Part shown: one piece after another, positions 46,003 to 56,900 of the stretch
Position numbering within the stretch: the first letter of the stretch is position 1
Layout of the letters: the number at the start of each line of letters is the position of its first letter
NCBI RefSeq assembly: GCF_011764505.1
Contig: NZ_AP022839.1
Location: 3,083,001-3,147,000, forward strand
Reading direction: 5' to 3'
Length of the DNA: 64,000 bases
Source: Legionella antarctica
Lineage (GTDB): Bacteria; Pseudomonadota; Gammaproteobacteria; Legionellales; Legionellaceae
Position numbers and translations under genes: made by a program
Notes under the pieces: model-generated
The model's input: only the letters and a program-made list of their open reading frames with translations
The model's database searches: none
Told to the model about the DNA's origin: nothing

Positions 46003-46745
46003 CTTTTACCTCTTAATACTGACTCGGGATTACGTGATAAATAATCTGTTAAGTTCTGAGTAGAGGAAGCTGCGTCTGCAATTTTTTTCATGGTCAGATT
46101 AAAATAAACCAGCGTTCGCGGTAGGTACTCCTCTATACCAATTGCTAATCTATCCACATTTTCAGTCATTTCTTGCGTTGATTTGATTAGATCTTTGACC
46201 TCTTGAGAACTCACTAATTTCCTGATTGCTTCGAATGTCAACTTAGCTTCTTTTATTGAATCATCAAGGGTCGTGTCTTTATCAACCGTATTTCTGGTAG
46301 GAAAAATAGGATAACCATGAAACATTACTTGTTTTATTTGATGACGATCATTGTCTTTTACTAATTCTATTACTGCATTACCCGAAATAAAATTAGGTTT
46401 GGAGATTTGAGCAATATAACCATTGCTGATTAACAGGTGGATAGGATTTTGAGTAAATCCAAAGTTTTTTTCAACAAAAAATTCAACATATACAGGAATC
46501 ATCACCTTATTCCGCGATCTATTTTCTGTAACCTCAATCAGTTTAACTTCTCCAATTTTAATCCCTCGATAGGTTACTGGCGTTGTTGAGTTTAAACCTT
46601 GTAGTGAACCTTTAAAAAACATCACATACATCTGGAGTTTGGAATGTACATATTCATAATAAAAAAACACAGATCCCATTAACATGAGAATAAATGCACC
46701 AACAACAAAAACACCAATTAATGTATAAGATTTCTCGGAACGCAT
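45999..46745 (-). CDS. MCE-domain (MlaD-like) substrate-binding protein
   Basis: 248 aa. One N-terminal membrane helix (YTLIGVFVVGAFILMLMGSVFFYY) anchors a single periplasmic MCE domain (about 38-115: MYVMFFKGSLQGLNSTTPVTYRGIKIGEV). A helical tail follows (FEAIRKLVSSQEVKDLIKSTQEMTENVDRLAIGIEEYLPRTL). It should form a ring that shuttles lipids across the envelope. It starts 8 bp after the permease gene ends. Confidence 0.88.
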   Translation of the reverse strand: MRSEKSYTLIGVFVVGAFILMLMGSVFFYYEYVHSKLQMYVMFFKGSLQGLNSTTPVTYRGIKIGEVKLIEVTENRSRNKVMIPVYVEFFVEKNFGFTQNPIHLLISNGYIAQISKPNFISGNAVIELVKDNDRHQIKQVMFHGYPIFPTRNTVDKDTTLDDSIKEAKLTFEAIRKLVSSQEVKDLIKSTQEMTENVDRLAIGIEEYLPRTLVYFNLTMKKIADAASSTQNLTDYLSRNPESVLRGKR

Positions 46746-46753
46746 TATATTCC

Positions 46754-47518
46754 CTATAAGTTTAAAAATTTGATTAATACACTACTTACGGTCAACCAAA
46801 GAGCTCCTCGAGTTAAGATACGCGAAACAGCTCTTCTCAAGGGTACATGCCGTGTAGCAACCTGGTAATAGTAATATCCTGCAGTAAAACTGACAATCGA
46901 ACAATACACCAAAGTTTTAGCCACTGAAGTGATATAAAAAAATAGGGTGGTAGTACGTCCTATATCCAGTAAAAAAATTTGAGTGCTGATGTTTAGTAGG
47001 TGATGAAAGGTGATAAAAAGGATTAAATAAATCACCGCCATTAAATAAGTATGCAGGAGTAATCCCGTACTATTTACCCCAATAATGATGGGTAAAATAT
47101 ATTCAAGAATAACCTGTTGAGGGCTGCGTTGGAATTTGGTGATTTTGATACGAGCATTAATTATATTTAACGAAACCTGAACACATAAGACAAAACCAAT
47201 TAATATAGGTAAAAAATCTTGTACCAAAAGAGTTTGTGCTACTGATAGCGCCTGATTTTGTAAGTGAAATTTACTAAAAATCTGGTAGCTATTAATCGCA
47301 ATGGACATAGCCATTAATGCACTGATAATAATAAGCGGAACGGCTAAAGAAACACCTGAATAATACAATACTTTTAAAACATTCGGCCAGGAAATTGTTA
47401 AATGGCGGGTGATGATATTTTTAGAACTATGGCATAGATGGCCAATGAAACCAAAAAAAAAGGATATAGATTTTAAAAATCGTACAAAATGAAAACCTGT
47501 TTGTTTAAATACATACAC
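46754..47518 (-). CDS. MlaE-like ABC permease, divergent
   Basis: 254 aa with five or six membrane helices; the ORF order permease, MCE protein, lipoprotein supports the assignment. The segment KVLYYSGVSLAVPLIIISALMAMSIAINSY matches the first MlaE helices. The highly conserved A-A-E-L-G loop is not present (here SLNIINARI), so it is a strongly diverged member. No gene for the MlaF ATPase was found next to it in the window, so the ATPase would have to come from elsewhere or the system may be inactive. Confidence 0.7.
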   Translation of the reverse strand: MYVFKQTGFHFVRFLKSISFFFGFIGHLCHSSKNIITRHLTISWPNVLKVLYYSGVSLAVPLIIISALMAMSIAINSYQIFSKFHLQNQALSVAQTLLVQDFLPILIGFVLCVQVSLNIINARIKITKFQRSPQQVILEYILPIIIGVNSTGLLLHTYLMAVIYLILFITFHHLLNISTQIFLLDIGRTTTLFFYITSVAKTLVYCSIVSFTAGYYYYQVATRHVPLRRAVSRILTRGALWLTVSSVLIKFLNL

Positions 47519-47559
47519 TCAGTCTATTCCCTTATTCTTAATGATCCTTCGTTACACCA

Positions 47560-47786
47560 TATCCAATAGGCAACGTTCGATTCCCAGCGCAACTCATTAG
47601 GATTTGTTGGTGTTCATCTTTAAAGCCCAATGCCAAAAATTACCCGTAGCATCGCGCAATACCAGCCCTGAGAATTCATAACGTCTCAACAGATCCAGGA
47701 AAATACTTTCCACAAATTCCGCTGCTTGCCTGCGGGATCCAGCAATCTCGCGCCAATTCTGGATCACTGGATCCCACGGTCAAGCC
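47560..47786 (-). pseudogene. Possible gene remnant upstream of the MCE operon
   Basis: Within the 447-bp gap 47519-47965 the minus strand has a stop-free stretch of about 60 codons reading WDPVIQNWREIAG, QAAEFVESIFLDLLRRY and FSGLVLRDATGNFWHWALK before a stop at about 47607. The composition looks coding-like, but there is no start codon and no recognised family. Part of it overlaps a GGATCC-rich repeat (47730-47800: GGATCCAGCAATCTCGCG and GGATCCCACGG). The rest of the gap shows nothing. Confidence 0.3.
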
Positions 47787-47965
47787 GCGGGTCGTCAGGG
47801 TTTACGATCTTTTCCAAGGCTATCTGGATAGTTCCAAGAATCCCTCAAAAATTTAATCATAACTCATTTTTTTTTAGTTAAACAGTCCTCACTCTGTATG
47901 TATCACCATCATTGATGCATCACCTACATGCAAACACGTCTTATACTTTGATGAAGAACCGTTTT

Positions 47966-50900
47966 TTAGTTATTGATCTGTGGCCCAGTTCTTTCATCCG
48001 CATTATCTTGTTTCATTTCTTCTAATGCTTTTTGCATTTTATCTTTAAAGATAGTTACTGCTTGTCCCGATTGAGAATACACTTTTTGCTGATTTTCTTT
48101 ATGACCAAACTTATCTGAAGTCAATTTAGCTACATCCGCCACCAATGTATCTAATTGAGGACATTTTTCAAAACTCTTCTTATAACAGGAGTTTGAACTA
48201 AATTTCTCTGCTCCTTGTCCCATTTCTTTATCGGGGTTAAAGTGTTTTGATGAAGCAACTTTTATTGTTTCAGGACCAAATTTCATCTGAGGTGATTTAT
48301 CCCCAATAATCATTAGTGCAGTCCACAGATATTCAAGTTGCTCTGAATTTTCACCGCGCAAAATGATCGGATTTTTAGGTGACGGAGGCTCTTTTAAACC
48401 AGCCAGTAACTGAGTCACCATTGCCACAGAATAAGCGACCCTGCCATTTGGATCAGTCGCAGGAGGAAAAGAGGTCACCGTCAACTTCACCTTTGGTTTT
48501 ATCCCAATTTTATCAATTCCAGCAACGCGCTCTTCAATAAACCGGCCAACTACCTGGTTCTTCACAGCGACCGTATGTTCACGAAAATGATCCGGTTTAA
48601 CTCGGTCAACCATTTGATACGGACGTGTATTATCCAACTCATAAACTTCTAAACAAGCCCCTTGCCCTGTTTTGCCACTACTGTCTAAATGATTATTTTT
48701 TGCCGCAATAGGGTAGTCGGTGTAAGACACTTTAAAGATTGAGGACAACTGCCTAAGGTCTTTTAAATCTTCTTTTGCTTGTTTTACATTTTGCAACATG
48801 CCTTGCTGATCAAGAAGATTTTTCTTGTCTTCATTTCCATTGAGCATATTTTGCACAGGCATATGGATGCGTAATTCTTCTTCTATACCCTGTAAATAAC
48901 GCGCCAACAGTTTTTTATAATTGTTAACCTCATCCTTATAGTCCAATTTAGTCATATCAGGATCAGTGGGTAAACCCGCTAAAAATTCTTTTATTACGCA
49001 ACGTTGGTTGTATAAATAAGGGACGATTATATCAACACTTTCAGCTAATTCTTTAAAGTGAGATTCTAATCTAATAGCATTTGTTTTAGCAGATTCCTGA
49101 AACGCCGGGTTTAGCCATACCATGGGCGTTCTACCTAAATCCTTTAATTCTTCACGTATGTCCTGTAGTGGTGCTATATTCTGCATTGGGCCTTTTAATG
49201 CTTCAAGATTGTGTTGCTCCAACTCCTTCCACACAGTAGGACTTTGTAAAATGTGGTGTCTTTGTTCATCACGAAATTCATCTAATTTATCTAAGCGAGA
49301 ATGCGCTCTTTCAATAATTTTTCCAATCTCATGGCGATCATCAAGCAAAGCATGTACATTTTTGGAATCTAGTCGTCCAAACTCTATTTTCGCAAACAAG
49401 TCTTCTTTTTTGCGCGCTCTACCGATTAATTGCAGCAATTCATAGTCTCGGCTTTGATCTATTGCAACAATTAAAGCATCAAAAGCATCCTGTTGAGCCT
49501 GACTAGCGGCCCCTGAAAAAGGTTTTAACGAGGTTCTACTGGAAGTTGTTCCGTGAGGCGATAGAAGCTTTTTTCTTGGCTCTAATTGTTCTTCGTCAAA
49601 CTCATCTTCTCCAAAAAATTTATCTAATCCAGGAGAGCCAAATCCCTCGAGTGGATTTCCTCCTGAAACTTGGTGAGGGGGTTTACCTAACACTTCAGGT
49701 GACTGTTCAACCTCCTCTTTTCGGTGAGGATTTTCCAATATAAATAAACGTTCTCCCGCAAGATTTCTAGCGTGGTTGAACAATAGTGGAGCTTCTTTTA
49801 AAATTTCAACATCAGCGCTATCCAAACCCAGCTTCAAAAGATCTTCAGGATTTTCAGCTTCAGTTATCGCCCTCACTCGGTCTATTCCACTATTTGCAAT
49901 TTCTTTCTCTAGAACAAGAGCCACTTTTTGTTGAGCAACCAGTTTTAGAGTTTGTGTTAATTTTGCTAGTTGTTCATGTTTTTGTTGTAAGTCTTCATCT
50001 TTAGATCGAACAACTTGTTCAAGTTCTTTTTTTGCAATGCTTTGGCGCTCTAATTCGTTGGCAAATTCCGATGCCTTTGCCAGAGCAGCTTCTTCAAGCT
50101 GGGCAATCTTCGTGCTGCTGCTTCGCTCTAAGGAGCTGAGTTGTTCTGTTAACTGCCGAATCTCCTGCTGCAGTTCTTCGTTAGCCACCCCGCCTTCTTC
50201 CAGCGCTTTGACCTTCTCGTCCAGGGTCTTTTTCAGGCCGTCGATCTCGGAAGTAAACTTCAGGGTCTCTTTTTCCAACAGTTGCTCTGCAGCAACACGC
50301 TGGCGCTCTAATTCGTTGGCAAATTCCGATGCCTTTGCCAGAGCAGCTTCTTCAAGCTGGGCAATCTTCGTGCTGCTGCTTCGCTCTAAGGAGCTGAGTT
50401 GTTCTGTTAACTGCCGAATCTCCTGCTGCAGTTCTTCGTTAGCCACCCCGCCTTCTTCCAGCGCTTTGACCTTCTCGTCCAGGGTCTTTTTCAGGCCGTC
50501 GATCTCGGAAGTAAACTTCAGGGTCTCTTTTTCCAACAATTGCTCTGCAGCAACACGCTGGCGCTCTAATTCGTTGGCAAATTCCGATGCCTTTGCCAGA
50601 GCAGCTTCTTCAAGCTGGGCAATCTTCGTGCTGCTGCTTCGCTCTAAGGAGCTGAGTTGTTCTGTTAACTGCCGAATCTCCTGCTGCAGTTCTTCGTTAG
50701 CCACCCCGCCTTCTTCCAGCGCTTTGACCTTCTCGTCCAGGGTCTTTTTCAGGCCGTCGATCTCGGAAGTAAACTTCAGGGTCTCTTTTTCCAACAATTG
50801 CTCTGCAGCAACACGCTGGCGCTCTAATTCGTTGGCAAATTCCGATGCCTTTGCCAGAGCAGCTTCTTCAAGCTGGGCAATCTTCGTGCTGCTGCTTCGC

Positions 50901-53900
50901 TCTAAGGAGCTGAGTTGTTCTGTTAACTGCCGAATCTCCTGCTGCAGTTCTTCGTTAGCCACCCCGCCTTCTTCCAGCGCTTTGACCTTCTCGTCCAGGG
51001 TCTTTTTCAGGCCATCGATCTCGGAAGTAAACTTCAGGGTCTCTTTTTCCAACAATTGCTCTGCAGCAACACGCTGGCGCTCTAATTCGTTGGCAAATTC
51101 CGATGCCTTTGCCAGAGCAGCTTCTTCAAGCTGGGCAATCTTCGTGCTGCTGCTTCGCTCTAAGGAGCTGAGTTGTTCTGTTAACTGCCGAATCTCCTGC
51201 TGCAGTTCTTCGTTAGCCACCCCGCCTTCTTCCAGCGCTTTGACCTTCTCGTCCAGGGTCTTTTTCAGGCCATCGATCTCGGAAGTAAACTTCAGGGTCT
51301 CTTTTTCCAACAATTGCTCTGCAGCAACACGCTGGCGCTCTAATTCGTTGGCAAATTCCGATGCCTTTGCCAGAGCAGCTTCTTCAAGCTGGGCAATCTT
51401 CGTGCTGCTGCTTCGCTCTAAGGAGCTGAGTTGTTCTGTTAACTGCCGAATCTCCTGCTGCAGTTCTTCGTTAGCCACCCCGCCTTCTTCCAGCGCTTTG
51501 ACCTTCTCGTCCAGGGTCTTTTTCAGGCCATCGATCTCGGAAGTAAACTTCAGGGTCTCTTTTTCCAACAATTGCTCTGCAGCAACACGCTGGCGCTCTA
51601 ATTCGTTGGCAAATTCCGATGCCTTTGCCAGAGCAGCTTCTTCAAGCTGGGCAATCTTCGTGCTGCTGCTTCGCTCTAAGGAGCTGAGTTGTTCTGTTAA
51701 CTGCCGAATCTCCTGCTGCAGTTCTTCGTTAGCCACCCCGCCTTCTTCCAGCGCTTTGACCTTCTCGTCCAGGGTCTTTTTCAGGCCATCGATCTCGGAA
51801 GTAAACTTCAGGGTCTCTTTTTCCAACAATTGCTCTGCAGCAACACGCTGGCGCTCTAATTCGTTGGCAAATTCCGATGCCTTTGCCAGAGCAGCTTCTT
51901 CAAGCTGGGCAATCTTCACGTTGCTGCTTTCTTCCAGAGTAGCCAGCTTTTCTTTTAACTGACGAATCTCCTGCTGCAGTTCTTCGTTAGCCACCCCGCC
52001 TTCTTCCAGCGCTTTGACCTTCTCGTCCAGGGTCTTTTTCAGGCCGTCGATCTCGGAAGTAAACTTCAGGGTCTCTTTTTCCAACAGTTGCTCTGCAGCA
52101 ACACGCTGGCGCTCTAATTCGTTGGCAAATTCCGATGCCTTTGCCAGAGCAGCTTCTTCAAGCTGGGCAATCTTCGTGCTGCTGCTTCGCTCTAAGGAGC
52201 TGAGTTGTTCTGTTAACTGCCGAATCTCCTGCTGCAGTTCTTCGTTAGCCACCCCGCCTTCTTCCAGCGCTTTGACCTTCTCGTCCAGGGTCTTTTTCAG
52301 GCCATCGATCTCGGAAGTAAACTTCAGGGTCTCTTTTTCCAACAATTGCTCTGCAGCAACACGCTGGCGCTCTAATTCGTTGGCAAATTCCGATGCCTTT
52401 GCCAGAGCAGCTTCTTCAAGCTGGGCAATCTTCGTGCTGCTGCTTCGCTCTAAGGAGCTGAGTTGTTCTGTTAACTGCCGAATCTCCTGCTGCAGTTCTT
52501 CGTTAGCCACCCCGCCTTCTTCCAGCGCTTTGACCTTCTCGTCCAGGGTCTTTTTCAGGCCGTCGATCTCGGAAGTAAACTTCAGGGTCTCTTTTTCCAA
52601 CAATTGCTCTGCAGCAACACGCTGGCGCTCTAATTCGTTGGCAAATTCCGATGCCTTTGCCAGAGCAGCTTCTTCAAGCTGGGCAATCTTCGTGCTGCTG
52701 CTTCGCTCTAAGGAGCTGAGTTGTTCTGTTAACTGCCGAATCTCCTGCTGCAGTTCTTCGTTAGCCACCCCGCCTTCTTCCAGCGCTTTGACCTTCTCGT
52801 CCAGGGTCTTTTTCAGGCCATCGATCTCGGAAGTAAACTTCAGGGTCTCTTTTTCCAACAATTGCTCTGCAGCAACACGCTGGCGCTCTAATTCGTTGGC
52901 AAATTCCGATGCCTTTGCCAGAGCAGCTTCTTCAAGCTGGGCAATCTTCGTGCTGCTGCTTCGCTCTAAGGAGCTGAGTTGTTCTGTTAACTGCCGAATC
53001 TCCTGCTGCAGTTCTTCGTTAGCCACCCCGCCTTCTTCCAGCGCTTTGACCTTCTCGTCCAGGGTCTTTTTCAGGCCGTCGATCTCGGAAGTAAACTTCA
53101 GGGTCTCTTTTTCCAACAATTGCTCTGCAGCAACACGCTGGCGCTCTAATTCGTTGGCAAATTCCGATGCCTTTGCCAGAGCAGCTTCTTCAAGCTGGGC
53201 AATCTTCGTGCTGCTGCTTCGCTCTAAGGAGCTGAGTTGTTCTGTTAACTGCCGAATCTCCTGCTGCAGTTCTTCGTTAGCCACCCCGCCTTCTTCCAGC
53301 GCTTTGACCTTCTCGTCCAGGGTCTTTTTCAGGCCGTCGATCTCGGAAGTAAACTTCAGGGTCTCTTTTTCCAACAATTGCTCTGCAGCAACACGCTGGC
53401 GCTCTAATTCGTTGGCAAATTCCGATGCCTTTGCCAGAGCAGCTTCTTCAAGCTGGGCAATCTTCGTGCTGCTGCTTCGCTCTAAGGAGCTGAGTTGTTC
53501 TGTTAACTGCCGAATCTCCTGCTGCAGTTCTTCGTTAGCCACCCCGCCTTCTTCCAGCGCTTTGACCTTCTCGTCCAGGGTCTTTTTCAGGCCATCGATC
53601 TCGGAAGTAAACTTCAGGGTCTCTTTTTCCAACAATTGCTCTGCAGCAACACGCTGGCGCTCTAATTCGTTGGCAAATTCCGATGCCTTTGCCAGAGCAG
53701 CTTCTTCAAGCTGGGCAATCTTCGTGCTGCTGCTTCGCTCTAAGGAGCTGAGTTGTTCTGTTAACTGCCGAATCTCCTGCTGCAGTTCTTCGTTAGCCAC
53801 CCCGCCTTCTTCCAGCGCTTTGACCTTCTCGTCCAGGGTCTTTTTCAGGCCATCGATCTCGGAAGTAAACTTCAGGGTCTCTTTTTCCAACAATTGCTCT

Positions 53901-56900
53901 GCAGCAACACGCTGGCGCTCTAATTCGTTGGCAAATTCCGATGCCTTTGCCAGAGCAGCTTCTTCAAGCTGGGCAATCTTCGTGCTGCTGCTTCGCTCTA
54001 AGGAGCTGAGTTGTTCTGTTAACTGCCGAATCTCCTGCTGCAGTTCTTCGTTAGCCACCCCGCCTTCTTCCAGCGCTTTGACCTTCTCGTCCAGGGTCTT
54101 TTTCAGGCCGTCGATCTCGGAAGTAAACTTCAGGGTCTCTTTTTCCAACAGTTGCTCTGCAGCAACACGCTGGCGCTCTAATTCGTTGGCAAATTCCGAT
54201 GCCTTTGCCAGAGCAGCTTCTTCAAGCTGGGCAATCTTCGTGCTGCTGCTTCGCTCTAAGGAGCTGAGTTGTTCTGTTAACTGCCGAATCTCCTGCTGCA
54301 GTTCTTCGTTAGCCACCCCGCCTTCTTCCAGCGCTTTGACCTTCTCGTCCAGGGTCTTTTTCAGGCCATCGATCTCGGAAGTAAACTTCAGGGTCTCTTT
54401 TTCCAACAATTGCTCTGCAGCAACACGCTGGCGCTCTAATTCGTTGGCAAATTCCGATGCCTTTGCCAGAGCAGCTTCTTCAAGCTGGGCAATCTTCGTG
54501 CTGCTGCTTCGCTCTAAGGAGCTGAGTTGTTCTGTTAACTGCCGAATCTCCTGCTGCAGTTCTTCGTTAGCCACCCCGCCTTCTTCCAGCGCTTTGACCT
54601 TCTCGTCCAGGGTCTTTTTCAGGCCGTCGATCTCGGAAGTAAACTTCAGGGTCTCTTTTTCCAACAGTTGCTCTGCAGCAACACGCTGGCGCTCTAATTC
54701 GTTGGCAAATTCCGATGCCTTTGCCAGAGCAGCTTCTTCAAGCTGGGCAATCTTCACGTTGCTGCTTTCTTCCAGAGTAGCCAGCTTTTCTTTTAACTGA
54801 CGAATCTCTTCTTGCAGCTCTTTATTGCTTGCTCCACCTTCTTCCAAAGCCTTGCTCTTTTCTTCCAGTGTCTTTTTTAACTCATTAATATCGGAGGTAT
54901 ACTGCAGAATGGCCTTACGCAATTCTTCCTCTGCGATATCTCTTTGTCTCGCTAATTCTTTTTTGTGCTCTTCAGCAGTGCGGACAGACTCCTTTTGAAG
55001 TCCAACAATTTCTTCTTTAAGATCTTTAACAACATCACGCCCACTAGCAAATGCACTGATTAGAATATTAAGATCGCTACTTTGTCTTGCTACCTCTTGC
55101 ATGACTTCAAGAGGTATTTCCAATGCGACTGATTTATCCATTTCAGCTTCTTGACTGAGAGACACCTCAGCTAATAATTTATTATAAAATATTTTTGCCG
55201 GCGAGAGTTCCTCCACATCGTTTGCTAGTTTTGCAAAAAGACCTTGCTTCAGATCAGTGGATAATTTGTCATTGTGTAACAAGTCTTCTAATGCGCCCTG
55301 ACTGTGCACATTATTTGCTTTTTCAAGAAGCCATTTCTCGTTAACCAGCAAGGCAACGATGCGTGCTTTTTGTGCTTCTTCGGATTTAAAGTCTGGTGAA
55401 ATTTCATCAAATAATTGATTCAAAATCTTGAATTGTTGAGATTCATTTTTTTCAAAATCCAGAAAATTTCTGATGGGATTAACTGGATGAGGATTACTCA
55501 ATAAATGGACTAAAACGTTTTGAGGGTCAGCACAGTTTTTCTTAATTGCTGCCAGTAACTGAGTCAGAGTAGTAAGCTGGCCTTGTTCTAAAACATAATT
55601 AAATAAATTTTTACCATGCTCATCACTTTGGATAAACAGATTACTCCAGTCTTCCTGGGTTAACGAAACAGTCGTACCTAACTCAACAAGAGCCGCGACC
55701 CCTGCATAATTACCATTTCTTGCAGCAATCAGAACCGGATAAGCATGGGTACCAGCAGGTGGCGTTAATAAAAATTCTTTTGCTACTGAAGCCTTTTCTT
55801 TGAGATCTGCCCATGGAATAGCATCCAGATTTTTCTTATCATTCAAAAAAAGATGATACGGGGATGTTCCATCGGGGGGATAAGTCATTTTGAGAACTTG
55901 TTCCACATCAATCTGAACCGCAACATCATGATTTAATCTATTATATTTTGAAATAATTTGGTTAAATAATGCTTGATTACCTAGAACGGCACAAAGATGC
56001 AGAGCACTGTTAATAATGGGGTCATTCTTCTGGCCTTCAGGCAATAAATTTAAAATGGCCGCCAATTGATCCGTACTGTTATTACGAATGGCAATATGGA
56101 AACAATTCGTTGCCCATTTAACTTGCGGTGCTGTGTGAATATGATGTTCACCAGGACCGTATTCCTTTAACATTAATTCGAATATCTGTCTTTCAGTAGC
56201 GTCTGCTGTTTTTAATGTCTTAATCAGAGTGGAAAAAACATCCGTCATCCCTTGCTCTGCAGCGTAATGCAATAAACCGTCTTCTTGAACAAGATCTATA
56301 AATGCTTTATTAGGTTCCGTTATTTTTCCTAATAAACTGTTAACAATCTCTCCCTGGCCTTCCTTAATACATTCTCTAAATAGATGATGACAGGGTTTCT
56401 TTTCTCCAATAAATTTATCATTTAATTGATCTTCGCTAATCGCTAGATTTAAGATAGCAATGGCTTTTTCTTTATGTTGTTTGGTACTGGGATAAGTAGC
56501 GAGAATTTCAATGCGTTTTAATCCGCCTTCATGGGATAGTAAACTATCAGCTGTAAGGTTCTTTTTATCGTGTGCATTAAAAACTGTTTGTAACGTATCT
56601 GCCTTTAAAAGAGCTTCCTGGTATCCCAAATCATTGAGTTTTTCATAATTTTTAATGCACAGTTGAGCCGCTGCTAATTGTTGTTGCAGTTGCGTTTTTG
56701 TAAACCCTGTACCACTGGCAACTACTTTGTGCACCTTATTAAGTATATCATCAATGTCTTTGATAATCTTTTGTTCTGCACTATCTGGAATTTTAGATAC
56801 TTCCATCGTTTGCAATTTTTCTTGTACCATTTGCAATCGACGATACAGATGTAATGGCTCACCTTCACGCTGATTCGAGGGAATGAACATTACCGCATTT

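Noticed and set aside
47565..47590. tRNA T-arm-like GTTCGATTCC
   Set aside because: The flanking bases do not pair into a T-stem and no acceptor or anticodon arms fit around it.
50043..54757. CRISPR-like array
   Set aside because: Units are 258 bp, contiguous and without unique spacers, and they encode coiled coil. No cas gene is near.
50037..54800. Two very long plus-strand open frames (about 640 and 930 codons) through the repeat array
   Set aside because: They are the reverse complement of the in-frame 258-bp repeats. Because the unit length is a multiple of three and one unit happens to be stop-free in that frame, the whole array is open. The composition (Ser-rich, repetitive) is not protein-like.
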